Assembly: GCA_004375675.1 (NCBI GenBank)
Contig: SOKR01000156.1
Span: 1 to 9,785 of the forward strand
DNA length: 9,785 nucleotides
Direction: 5' to 3'
Source: Dehalococcoidia bacterium
GTDB taxonomy: Bacteria > Chloroflexota > Dehalococcoidia > Dehalococcoidales > BS750m-G39
A model generated the notes under the pieces. That model was not told the origin of the DNA, did not search any database, and saw only the letters and a list, made by a program, of their open reading frames with translations. Below, piece by piece: positions 1 to 6,435 of this stretch. Each line of letters opens with the position of its first letter. Position 1 is the first letter of the stretch. Position numbers and translations under genes: made by a program.

Positions 1-2
1 TC

Positions 3-395
3 TTCCCCTGCCTGAGGTGGGCGGGCTACATCAAGGACTGGCGGGGGCCCGCCGAGGGAGAGAGGCCAGCGGCCTATATCATCGTGCTGGGGGATACCCG
101 GATAAGCCCCGCTTTTCTCTGCGACCACGGCGTCGCCGCGCAGAGTATCATGCTCGGTGCTACCGAGAAGGGGCTGGGGGGATGCATCCTCGCCGCCGTG
201 CAGAGGACCAAGCTGGCTAAGCTCCTCGAGATTCCGGAGCACTATGAGATTTTGCTCGTGCTGGCGCTGGGCAAGCCCAGGGAAAAGGTGACGCTGGAGA
301 CGGTCGGGCCCGACGGCGATATTAAGTACTGGCGGGATAAGGACGAGGTGCACCATGTGCCGAAGCGTAAGCTGGATGATATTATTGTGGGGTGA
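3..395 (+). CDS. Nitroreductase family protein, C-terminal part (5' end outside window)
   Basis: The frame is open from base 3 to the TGA at 393-395 and gives 130 residues; the start lies upstream of the window. The family consists of FMN-dependent NAD(P)H oxidoreductases acting on nitro-aromatics, quinones or related substrates in the cytoplasm. What is visible is the C-terminal half: a strand reading AAYIIVLGDTR, then the helix D-HGVAAQSIMLGATEKGLGGC, which is typical of the family's dimer and FMN-binding region, then IPEHYEILLVLALGKP and a tail KYWRDKDEVHHVPKRKLDDIIVG. The KYWRD...HHVPKR...DDII tail is, from memory, common in nitroreductases of anaerobes. The FMN-binding Arg/Ser segment at the N-terminus is not in view, so the subfamily and substrate cannot be given. 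Base composition is GC-rich, like the flanking chromosome and unlike the following island. Confidence 0.85.
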   Translation, partial: FPCLRWAGYIKDWRGPAEGERPAAYIIVLGDTRISPAFLCDHGVAAQSIMLGATEKGLGGCILAAVQRTKLAKLLEIPEHYEILLVLALGKPREKVTLETVGPDGDIKYWRDKDEVHHVPKRKLDDIIVG

Positions 396-404
396 GTATA
401 TAAT
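395..404 (+). promoter_or_regulatory. Candidate -10 region for the restriction-modification operon
   Basis: The sequence AGTATATAAT contains a perfect TATAAT at 399-404, directly after the nitroreductase stop and at the start of the AT-rich island. The same ten bases occur at the -10 of the acetyltransferase promoter (5142-5151). No convincing -35 hexamer sits 16-18 bases upstream, so this rests on the -10 alone. An AAGGAG at 415-420 lies too far from either methyltransferase ATG to be its ribosome-binding site. Confidence 0.35.
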
Positions 405-474
405 TGGGGGGTGTAAGGAGACGTAATTAAGTAGTAGAATGATAGAAAAAGTACAAAACTTTAAGGGAGAGAGA

Positions 475-1728
475 ATGATTCAAAGAGCCGAGAGATTAGA
501 TACTTCTTGGGCGTATGACACGAAGGATTTGCCCGAAGACAGGGAACTAAGACTCCTAGATAACGCCCAGTTCATTTACGAATTAGCACTAGCTCAGCTT
601 GAGCTCCAAACTCTTGGAGCAAGGTTTGAATTAACCAATGGGCTTAGAGAATTTAAGCTTTTAGAAATAGAGGACGAGGAAATCCTTAGAAGAAGATTGG
701 CATATTTCAAGTTCGTTAAAGGTAAATACACGGACTATTTCCAAATCATACAGAATAATAGAACAAGGTCAGTAAACCAATACCTTACCCATTGGATATA
801 CCCGTACAAAGGTAAATTCCATCCCCAAATGATTAGAGCACTTTTAAATATCATCGGGTTAGAGCAAGGTGACACTGTTCTTGACCCATTTATCGGAAGC
901 GGCACAACAGCAGTAGAAGCCCAACTATTGGGCATAAACTGCATTGGCATTGACGTGTCTCCACTTTGCGTACTTCAGAGCAAGGTCAAAACGGAATCTT
1001 TGGATATGTTACCACAAATTATGGGAGTAAAAGAGGAAATAACAGACACGTTAAGACCTTTGTTTAGTCTAAGGGGAGAAACTCTTGATGATTTGATTAA
1101 CCATATGCCTGAGGAGAGGACAAGGAACTTCTACAAGATGGTAAAGCTTGTTGCTATAAGCGATTACGCCAGAAGGAAACGAGACTTTTCAAGGGCATTT
1201 TTAAAGAACTTAGAACTAATGATTTCTTCGGTCAGCGATTATAAAGAGGTAAGTAATAGCCTCAAATTAAGATTAGGGTCGGTAGACATGAAAACCGGGG
1301 ACTCAAGAGCCTTACCTTTAGCGAATGAAAGCATTGATGGAATAGTTACCTCACCCCCTTACTCTATCGCTCTAGATTATGTCTCAAACGATGCCCACGC
1401 TTTAACGGAACTAGGCCACAACATCTCAGAAATTAGAGAGGAATTTATCGGGGTAAGAGGGAAGGGGCAAACAAGGGTGGATTTATATAACGAAGACATG
1501 AGAATTAGCTTACAAGAAATGTTCAGGGTGCTCAAACCTGAAAAATATGCCGTTATAGTTATTGGAAATGCAACATATCTGGGGCAAGAATTAAAGACTG
1601 TTGAATTCACCATAGACTACGCAGAAAAGATCGGCTTTAAGCTAGTCAAAAATGTAGATAAGATTATCTTTGGGCTCTACAACATCATGCGAAAGGAGAA
1701 CATACTAATATTTAGGAAGGGGGGCTAA
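475..1728 (+). CDS. Site-specific DNA methyltransferase (probably N4-cytosine or N6-adenine) of a restriction-modification island
   Basis: This is an AdoMet-dependent amino-methyltransferase, likely the protective half of a type II R-M system. In numbering from the upstream ATG at 439, a motif-X-like segment YKGKFHPQMIRALL lies at about 123-136. The AdoMet-binding motif I DPFIGSGTT is at 149-157, an acidic motif II IGID at 169-172, and the catalytic motif IV TSPPY at 304-308. SPPY is more usual in N4-cytosine than N6-adenine enzymes. About 130 residues between motifs II and IV may carry target recognition. The order X-I-II-insert-IV differs from the usual beta-class order although the motif wording is beta-like. 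I chose ATG 475 because AAGGGAG (463-469) sits 5 nt before it; ATG 439, which adds 12 residues, has no well-placed ribosome-binding site. The next gene begins one base after the TAA. Codon use is AT-rich and rich in AGA/AGG arginine, unlike the flanks, which suggests transfer. The target sequence is not predictable by eye. Confidence 0.85.
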   Translation: MIQRAERLDTSWAYDTKDLPEDRELRLLDNAQFIYELALAQLELQTLGARFELTNGLREFKLLEIEDEEILRRRLAYFKFVKGKYTDYFQIIQNNRTRSVNQYLTHWIYPYKGKFHPQMIRALLNIIGLEQGDTVLDPFIGSGTTAVEAQLLGINCIGIDVSPLCVLQSKVKTESLDMLPQIMGVKEEITDTLRPLFSLRGETLDDLINHMPEERTRNFYKMVKLVAISDYARRKRDFSRAFLKNLELMISSVSDYKEVSNSLKLRLGSVDMKTGDSRALPLANESIDGIVTSPPYSIALDYVSNDAHALTELGHNISEIREEFIGVRGKGQTRVDLYNEDMRISLQEMFRVLKPEKYAVIVIGNATYLGQELKTVEFTIDYAEKIGFKLVKNVDKIIFGLYNIMRKENILIFRKGG

Positions 1729-1729
1729 A

Positions 1730-2194
1730 ATGAATGGAGGTAACTGCCATAACTGCGCAAATAGTCCTTGGGTCCAAGAAGCAAATCGGTTTATTAGTAA
1801 CTATAGGACAAATACAACACATCGTGCTCACGTTATCACTATAGAATTTCTATTAAAGAACGGGCATTGCGGAATAAATAAGAGAACTAGTATACGTCAT
1901 ATAACTCAACACCTAGGACAACACAACATTAATATGTCGAGAGAGGAGTTCCAGAATCAGGTTTTAGTTAGGCTTAAACAGGAGGGAATAATTGCAACCT
2001 TAGTTTATCCTGGGTCACAAGGCGGAGTATTTATCCCATGTGGCGAAGATGATATAAGAGAAGCAGCCATCCAGTTAATTAGCCGAGTTACACAAGAACT
2101 GGCTAATCTAGAGGGTATCGCGAGGCAGACTCGATTTCGCAGCATGATCACTCCACTAAAAAGAAGTGCTGAATCAGTTAAGAGAAGAATATGA
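1730..2194 (+). CDS. Small CxxC, possibly winged-helix protein encoded between methyltransferase and endonuclease
   Basis: I do not recognise this 154-residue family. The ATG is one base after the methyltransferase stop, and AGGAAGG (1714-1720) serves as its ribosome-binding site, so the two are probably translationally coupled. The N-terminus has a Cys-x-x-Cys pair (NCHNC, Cys6 and Cys9) with a third Cys nearby in GHCG. The middle (about 45-105) alternates helices with a RTSIRHITQHLG segment, a helix ending in VRLKQEGIIATLVYP, and a hairpin SQGGVFIPC. That looks like helix-turn-helix plus wing, with the GGVFIP turn as the wing tip. The C-terminus is a long amphipathic, Arg/Lys-rich helix. 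Sitting between M and R is where control proteins are often found, but this is not an Xre-like C protein by sequence. It could instead be a recognition subunit or an accessory part of the endonuclease. Both roles are inference. Confidence 0.7.
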   Translation: MNGGNCHNCANSPWVQEANRFISNYRTNTTHRAHVITIEFLLKNGHCGINKRTSIRHITQHLGQHNINMSREEFQNQVLVRLKQEGIIATLVYPGSQGGVFIPCGEDDIREAAIQLISRVTQELANLEGIARQTRFRSMITPLKRSAESVKRRI

Positions 2195-2199
2195 TTCTC
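2182..2199. promoter_or_regulatory. Imperfect 18-bp dyad before the endonuclease start (candidate operator)
   Basis: GAGAAGAATATGATTCTC pairs at 14 of 18 positions about its centre (GAGAA-nn-ATAT-nn-TTCTC). It overlaps the stop codon of the small middle gene and ends 23 bases before the endonuclease ATG at 2223. A shorter relative, GAATGATTC (473-481), covers the methyltransferase ATG. The pairing is seen in the sequence; its use as a regulator site is inference, and AT-rich DNA gives such dyads by chance. Confidence 0.25.
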
Positions 2200-2222
2200 A
2201 CAAGGTTTCTGGAGACAAAACT

Positions 2223-2915
2223 ATGACCGAACAAGAGGAATATATAAAGCAGCTTGAACAGACTATTGGTAGATTCTTAGAACCTCTAAAAGGAGTACCA
2301 TTTCCGGTAGCAATTAAAGCACTTACTGGTTTTCAGGTTTTGGCTTTTGACGTTTCCTCTGAACAAAACAAGAGAGCAGTCAAGCAACTAAGCGACGCCG
2401 CTCAGCTCGGGGGGCAAGAAGCTTATAAGGTCGGCATCTTTACCGCAAGACCGAATGAGGCTGGTAATCATATTGAGCCTTTTGTTATCACAGCCCTTAG
2501 ACAGGTTGGACTAAAAGCAGACAAGCCTATTTCTAAGAGTGGAAAGAGAAAAGCGGCAGGCTATCCAGATATACAAATAGAAGATGAAAATAGCAGAGTA
2601 ATTTATCTAGACTGTAAAACTTATAGCACCTTAACCAAAAACCAGACTTTCCGAACCTTTTATCTTTCCCCATCAGAGGACCCTAAAATCACCACAGATG
2701 CCTTTCACTTCTTGATGAGTTTTGAAATCAACAAGGCAGAGAGAAAGGGCAAAGAAGCGTTTATACCCATCTCATGGCAGATTTATACTTTGGATAAACT
2801 GCTAGTACAAGTTAAACACGAATTTAATGCAAGTAACAGAGAGCTTTATACAAAGGAAGCACTGCTAGCGCAAGGTAGAATAGCACAAGTGGACAGAACC
2901 ACAAGGTTATTCTAA
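2223..2915 (+). CDS. Probable type II restriction endonuclease, PD-(D/E)XK fold
   Basis: The 230-residue product is most likely the cleaving partner of the upstream methyltransferase. The nuclease signature is clear: in numbering from ATG 2223, GYPD places Pro115-Asp116, followed 13 residues later by YLDCK with Asp130-x-Lys132. This is the PD-x(13)-DxK spacing of Mg2+-dependent restriction-type nucleases. A Glu in the preceding helix (HIEPFVITAL, about residue 85) could complete the site. The remainder, including FHFLMSFEINK and ISWQIYTLDKLLVQVKHEF, fits the rest of a nuclease core. The start is ATG 2223 because GGAGA (2211-2215) is well spaced; an in-frame GTG at 2166 would add 19 residues and overlap the preceding gene but lacks a Shine-Dalgarno sequence. 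Base composition matches the island. I cannot assign a recognition sequence or named isoschizomer family. Confidence is high that it is a nuclease-like partner, moderate for its exact type. Confidence 0.75.
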   Translation: MTEQEEYIKQLEQTIGRFLEPLKGVPFPVAIKALTGFQVLAFDVSSEQNKRAVKQLSDAAQLGGQEAYKVGIFTARPNEAGNHIEPFVITALRQVGLKADKPISKSGKRKAAGYPDIQIEDENSRVIYLDCKTYSTLTKNQTFRTFYLSPSEDPKITTDAFHFLMSFEINKAERKGKEAFIPISWQIYTLDKLLVQVKHEFNASNRELYTKEALLAQGRIAQVDRTTRLF

Positions 2916-2933
2916 GCGTAGGAAAAATCCATT

Positions 2934-4298
2934 ATGGACCTATTCGATTACAGCCTGCAGCAGGAAAAGGGAGAGGGCGCGCCGCTGGCGGCCCGGATGA
3001 GGCCCGCGGCGTTGCACCAGTTCGTCGGGCAGGAACACCTGATGGGGGAGGGGCATGTCCTGAGAAAAGCCATCGAGGCGGGGCAGGTGCCCTCCCTGAT
3101 TCTCTGGGGGCCCACCGGCAGCGGTAAGACGACGCTCGCCTTTATCATCGCCAACACCACCGAGGCGCACTTCAGCCCGGTAAGCGCCGTCAGCGCCGGC
3201 GTCGCCGACCTGAGAAGAATAATCGAGGAAGCCAAGGAACGGCGCAAGCTCTATAAGAAGAAGACTATACTCTTTATCGACGAGATACACCGCTTTAATA
3301 AAGGCCAGCAGGACACCGTGCTGCCCTTCGTCGAGGACGGCACCATCACCCTCATCGGCGCCACCACGGAAAACCCGTCCTTCGAGGTCATCTCTCCCCT
3401 GCTCTCGCGCTGCCAGGTGCTCACCCTCAACCCCTTAGCCGAGGACGAGCTCCAGATTATCATCATGAGGGCCATCAAGGACGAGCTCAACGGGCTGGGC
3501 AAGATGAACGTGGAGCTGGACGAGGACGCCCTGCTCCGCCTGATTCTGGTCTCCAATAAAGACGCGCGGGTCGCCCTCAACGCACTGGAGATAGCCACCA
3601 TCACCACCCCGCCTGACAGAGAGGGCAGGCGACGCATCTCGCTGAAGACCATCGAGGACGCCGTCCAGCAACGCTACCTGCCCTACGACAAGGCGGGGGA
3701 ACGGCACTACGACCTTATCTCGGCGCTGCACAAGTCGCTGCGGGGCTCCGACCCCGACGCGGCGCTCTACTGGGCGGGGAGGATGCTGGAGGCGGGGGAA
3801 AGCCCCTTTTATATCGTAAGGCGGCTGGTGCGCTTCGCCTCGGAGGATATCGGCATCGCCGACCCGCAGGCGCTGGTGGTGGCTATGGCCGCCCAGCAGG
3901 CCGTGCACTTTATCGGCATGCCCGAAGGCAACCTGGCCATAGCCGAGGCGGTGGTCTACCTGGCTACCGCCCCCAAGAGCAACTCGCTTTACACAGCCTA
4001 CTCCAAGGTGCAGGAAGAGATCAAAGAGGGGCCCGACGCGGAGGTGCCCAAGCACCTGCGCAACCCGGTGACGCCGCTGATGAAGGGGATGGGATACGGG
4101 GACGGCTACAAGTATGACCACGACTTTCCCGGGCACTTCGCCGGGCAGCAGAACCTGCCCGATTCCCTTAAAGATAAGCGTTTCTACCAGCCCAGCGACC
4201 AGGGCTACGAGAAGCAGGTCGCCGAACGGCTCAAAGCCTGGTGGGAGAGCGTTAAGCCGGCGAAGCCGAAAAAACCGGGCCGAAAGAAGAAGACTTGA
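2934..4298 (+). CDS. rarA: Replication-associated recombination protein A (RarA/MgsA, AAA+ ATPase)
   Basis: RarA (MgsA; eukaryotic relative WRNIP1) is a clamp-loader-like AAA+ ATPase that acts at stalled replication forks. The 454-residue length is normal. Visible parts are the N-terminal PLAARMRP-ALHQFVGQEHL block, Walker A GPTGSGKT (59-66), Walker B ILFIDEIHRF (112-121), sensor 1 GATTENPSF (142-150) and the arginine finger in LLSRC (156-160). The family-typical C-terminal block includes HYDLISALHKSLRGSDPDAALYW and LRNPVTPLMK. It ends in a Lys-rich tail after about residue 441. The ATG lies 10 nt after AGGA (2920-2923) and 18 nt after the endonuclease stop, so no independent promoter space is visible. 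It may be read through from the island, or use a promoter inside the endonuclease gene. GC-rich codon use returns at its first codons, marking the island edge. Its stop TGA overlaps the TTG start of the next gene. Confidence 0.97.
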   Translation: MDLFDYSLQQEKGEGAPLAARMRPAALHQFVGQEHLMGEGHVLRKAIEAGQVPSLILWGPTGSGKTTLAFIIANTTEAHFSPVSAVSAGVADLRRIIEEAKERRKLYKKKTILFIDEIHRFNKGQQDTVLPFVEDGTITLIGATTENPSFEVISPLLSRCQVLTLNPLAEDELQIIIMRAIKDELNGLGKMNVELDEDALLRLILVSNKDARVALNALEIATITTPPDREGRRRISLKTIEDAVQQRYLPYDKAGERHYDLISALHKSLRGSDPDAALYWAGRMLEAGESPFYIVRRLVRFASEDIGIADPQALVVAMAAQQAVHFIGMPEGNLAIAEAVVYLATAPKSNSLYTAYSKVQEEIKEGPDAEVPKHLRNPVTPLMKGMGYGDGYKYDHDFPGHFAGQQNLPDSLKDKRFYQPSDQGYEKQVAERLKAWWESVKPAKPKKPGRKKKT

Positions 4299-4924
4299 GA
4301 CGAGAGCACATCACCATCCCCTGTAATGATATTTCCCTGGAGGCGGTCTGGCATTTCCCCGAAGCTAAAGCTCCCTGGCCGGCGGTGGTCGTCTGCCACC
4401 CCCACCCCCTCTACGGGGGGACTATGTCGAGCAATGTCGTCTTCGGCATCTGCCAGGCGCTGGCGGAAAGGGCAATCGCCGCCCTGCGCTTTAACTTTCG
4501 GGGGGTGGGTAAGAGCCAAGGCGAGTTCGGGGAGGGCATCGCCGAGCAGGAGGACGTTAAAGCGGCGCTGGACTTCGCAATAGCCAGAGAGGGTATCGAT
4601 AAGGAGAGAATCGGGCTGGCGGGCTATTCCTTCGGGGGCGGGGTCGCCCTGCCCGTGGCTGTTAAAGACGAGCGGGTAAAGAGGCTGGCGCTGGTCTCGC
4701 CGGCGCTTTCGGAGGGGGGCTGGGAGGGGCTGAAGCGATACGCCAGGCCCAAGTTCGTCATCGCCGGGGAGAACGATGACGTCATACCGCAGGAGCAGTT
4801 CTTAAAGCTGGCCGGGGATATGCCCGAGCAGTACCGGGTTATCGCCGGCGCCGACCACTTCTGGGGCGGTTACGAGGCAGTGGTCGGCGAGAAGGTGAGC
4901 GGGTTCTTCGGGGCGTGGGGGTAA
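4295..4924 (+). CDS. Alpha/beta hydrolase, Ser nucleophile (COG2945-like)
   Basis: This is a cytoplasmic alpha/beta-fold hydrolase of 209 residues, the compact size of the COG2945 / dienelactone-hydrolase-like group. Motifs seen are HPHPLYGGTM (35-44), which forms the oxyanion-side loop in this group, FNFRGVGKSQG (67-76), nucleophile elbow GYSFGG with Ser112, an acid in GENDDVIP (Asp161 or Asp162), and the catalytic His188 in GADHFWGG. No signal peptide is present. The natural substrate is unknown; members are usually annotated as esterase-like. The start is TTG, overlapping the rarA TGA as TTGA, with no in-frame ATG before the conserved core, so translation is probably coupled to rarA. The ribosome-binding site is weak (purine-rich AAGAAGA just upstream). 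The pair rarA-hydrolase is likely one transcript. No terminator hairpin is evident between this gene and the tRNA promoter. Confidence 0.88.
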   Translation: MRREHITIPCNDISLEAVWHFPEAKAPWPAVVVCHPHPLYGGTMSSNVVFGICQALAERAIAALRFNFRGVGKSQGEFGEGIAEQEDVKAALDFAIAREGIDKERIGLAGYSFGGGVALPVAVKDERVKRLALVSPALSEGGWEGLKRYARPKFVIAGENDDVIPQEQFLKLAGDMPEQYRVIAGADHFWGGYEAVVGEKVSGFFGAWG

Positions 4925-4934
4925 TCTAAACGCC

Positions 4935-4963
4935 TTGACAGGCTATCCACCAGCCGTTATACT
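4935..4963 (+). promoter_or_regulatory. Sigma70-type promoter of the initiator tRNA gene
   Basis: A perfect -35 TTGACA (4935-4940), a 17-nt spacer and a -10 TATACT (4958-4963) point to transcription starting near 4970, about 24 nt before the tRNA. It is the strongest housekeeping-type promoter in the window by consensus, which fits a stable-RNA gene. Confidence 0.85.
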
Positions 4964-4993
4964 TGTAGTCCGTTAAATCTATTACCATAGCGA

Positions 4994-5068
<75 letters not shown>

Positions 5069-5081
5069 AAGAATTTTAGGG

Positions 5082-5106
5082 GCATCGCCAGGAGCGGTGC
5101 TTTTTT
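5082..5106 (+). terminator. Rho-independent terminator after the initiator tRNA
   Basis: Stem GCATCGC (5082-5088) pairs with GCGGTGC (5094-5100), with one T.G wobble and a 5-nt loop CAGGA, and is followed by six T (5101-5106). It lies 13 nt after the tRNA CCA end. Confidence 0.85.
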
Positions 5107-5118
5107 GTTTTATAAAAG

Positions 5119-5164
5119 AGCTAACTAAATCCAGTGTTTTTAGTATATAATACAAAAGGGTTAT
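5119..5164 (+). promoter_or_regulatory. Promoter element of the acetyltransferase gene, copy 1 of a duplicated promoter module
   Basis: In order it contains AGCTAACTAAA (5119-5129), TGTTTTT (5135-5141), a perfect -10 TATAAT (5146-5151) and GGGTTAT (5158-5164). The -35 region is poor against TTGACA. A near-identical module with the same internal order lies before the serpin gene (6364-6410). The -10 ends 37 bases before the start codon here and 38 bases before it there. Confidence 0.7.
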
Positions 5165-5188
5165 TATGAATGGACGAGGGAGCTTTTT

Positions 5189-5701
5189 ATGGTAGAGATA
5201 CGCCCCGAAACGCCCTGGGATGTCGATTCTATTCGCCGCGTCAATGAGCTGGCGTTCGGGCAGATAGAAGAAGCCGCCATCGTCGATAAGCTGCGCCAGC
5301 GGGGGGCGCTGACGGTATCGCTGGTCGCCACCAGAGACAACGAGGTGGTGGGGCACATCGCCTTCAGCCCGGTGGCGGTGGAATCCGCGGGGGCGAGCTT
5401 CGAGGCTATCGCCCTGGGGCCAATGGCTATTCTCCCCGCCTGCCAGCGGCAGGGCATCGGCTCCAGGCTGGTTAGAGCTGGACTCGAAGAGTGCCGCCGT
5501 CTCGAGCAGGACATATTAGTGGTGCTGGGGCATCCCGATTACTACCCTCGCTTCGGCTTTGTTCCCGCCAAGGCGAGGGGCATCGACTGCGAATTTGAAG
5601 CGCCTGATGAAACCTGGATGGTCCTGGAACTCAAAGAAGGCGGCCTGGGAGGAAGAAGGGGCACGGTGAAGTACCGTCCCGAGTTCGGTGAGGGAAGCTG
5701 A
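5189..5701 (+). CDS. GNAT-family N-acetyltransferase (YhbS/COG3153-like)
   Basis: This 170-residue protein is a predicted acetyl-CoA-dependent N-acetyltransferase. The acetyl-CoA pyrophosphate loop (motif A) is QRQGIGSRLV (86-95), preceded by the strand AIALGPMAILP (73-83). The segment VVLGHPDYYPRFGFVPA (111-127) is the hallmark of the COG3153 / YhbS subgroup. The N-terminal IRPETPWDVDSIRRVNELAF is the usual first strand and helix. The acceptor substrate is unknown. The ATG is supported by GAGGGAG (5176-5182) with a 6-nt spacer, and a dedicated promoter module lies upstream. A tail of about 20 residues after LELKEG is slightly longer than the core needs. The next gene begins 60 bases downstream with no intervening terminator, so the two may be co-transcribed. 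Confidence 0.9.
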   Translation: MVEIRPETPWDVDSIRRVNELAFGQIEEAAIVDKLRQRGALTVSLVATRDNEVVGHIAFSPVAVESAGASFEAIALGPMAILPACQRQGIGSRLVRAGLEECRRLEQDILVVLGHPDYYPRFGFVPAKARGIDCEFEAPDETWMVLELKEGGLGGRRGTVKYRPEFGEGS

Positions 5702-5761
5702 AGGCGACCAATCACCCGACGGGGCTTTAACGAAACGATAATTAAGAGAGGAGACAAAACT

Positions 5762-6361
5762 TTGGAAGAGAAAATAACCTATTTTGAGACGGCGGGGTTG
5801 GAGAATACCGAGGAAACGCTGCGCCTGGCAGCCGAGCGGGCCAAGGCCCGGGGCATAAAAAAAATCGTCCTCGCCTCGACGACGGGAGAGACCGCCCGCC
5901 TAGCCGCAGAGCGTCTTGACGGCACCGGGATTAAGATGGTGGTCGTGCCTCACCAATACGGCTTTATCGGAAGACAGAGGTTTCCCGCGGCGCTGGTCTC
6001 CGAGCTGGAGCAGCAAGGGCACCGCGTCCACTTCGGCACCATGTTGTTCCACACCGACGGCTTCTACGGTACGACAACGCCCACTGTCATGGCTATCCTG
6101 CTTCGCACCCTGTGCCAGGGAATAAAGGTCGGCGTCGAGATAATCCTGATGGCGACAGACGGCGGCTGTATCGCTGTCGGGGAAAAGGTAATCGCCGTGG
6201 CCGGCACCGGCCGCGGTTCCGACACCGCCGTGGTGGCTATTGCGGCTACTTCCACCAAGCTCCACGAGCTCCACATCACCGAGATTATCTGCAAGCCGCT
6301 GGAAACCAAGTCGTGGGCAGCCGGCGTCAGGCCTCCTATGAAACCCGAACCGAAGAGCTAG
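5762..6361 (+). CDS. Stand-alone pyruvate kinase C-terminal-like alpha/beta domain protein (COG1751-like)
   Basis: The 199-residue protein resembles the C-terminal (allosteric) alpha/beta domain of pyruvate kinase without the catalytic barrel. Visible marks are KKIVLASTTGETARLAAERL (34-52), in which STTGETA matches the TxTGxTA turn that binds phosphate in that domain, then VVPHQYGF (61-68), EIILMATDGG (126-135), AGTGRGSDTAVV (147-158) and HELHITEIICKP (168-179). Members are annotated as pyruvate kinase alpha/beta domain proteins with no established biochemical role. A sensor or binding function for phosphorylated ligands is only inference. There is no signal peptide, so it is cytoplasmic. The start is TTG at 5762 with AGGAG (5749-5753) 8 nt upstream and no ATG nearby. 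It follows the acetyltransferase by 60 nt. Confidence 0.85.
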   Translation: MEEKITYFETAGLENTEETLRLAAERAKARGIKKIVLASTTGETARLAAERLDGTGIKMVVVPHQYGFIGRQRFPAALVSELEQQGHRVHFGTMLFHTDGFYGTTTPTVMAILLRTLCQGIKVGVEIILMATDGGCIAVGEKVIAVAGTGRGSDTAVVAIAATSTKLHELHITEIICKPLETKSWAAGVRPPMKPEPKS

Positions 6362-6363
6362 CC

Positions 6364-6410
6364 AGCTAACTAAAAGCGCTGTTTTTCGTTATATAATATA
6401 AACGGGTTAT
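6364..6410 (+). promoter_or_regulatory. Promoter element of the serpin gene, copy 2 of a duplicated promoter module
   Basis: The blocks AGCTAACTAAA (6364-6374), TGTTTTT (6380-6386), TATAAT (6392-6397) and GGGTTAT (6404-6410) repeat the module at 5119-5164 in the same order. Gaps are 5, 5 and 6 nt here against 5, 4 and 6 nt there. It starts just after the stop of the preceding gene and ends 25 nt before the serpin ATG. Confidence 0.7.
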
Positions 6411-6435
6411 CACCAATAGCCGACGGAGGTGTGAG

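Noticed and set aside
439..474. ATG at 439 as the methyltransferase start
   Set aside because: The nearest AAGGAG is 18 nt away; ATG 475 has AAGGGAG at 5 nt. Twelve extra residues show nothing conserved that I can see.
2166..2222. GTG start at 2166 for the endonuclease
   Set aside because: It overlaps the preceding gene and lacks a ribosome-binding site, while ATG 2223 has a well-placed GGAGA. It is kept as an alternative only.
363..2920. AAGCGTA at 363-369 and again at 2914-2920, near both island edges, as possible insertion-site repeats
   Set aside because: Seven bases is too short to stand out, the left copy lies inside the nitroreductase coding end, and no mobility gene is present.
396..2933. 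A larger defence system (for example BREX, DISARM or a toxin-antitoxin pair) in the island
   Set aside because: Only three genes are present, and no helicase, ATPase, phosphatase or toxin motif is visible among them.
3435..4136. Long minus-strand open frame (233 codons) inside rarA
   Set aside because: It is a GC-rich shadow of a clearly conserved gene; the translation shows no family motif.
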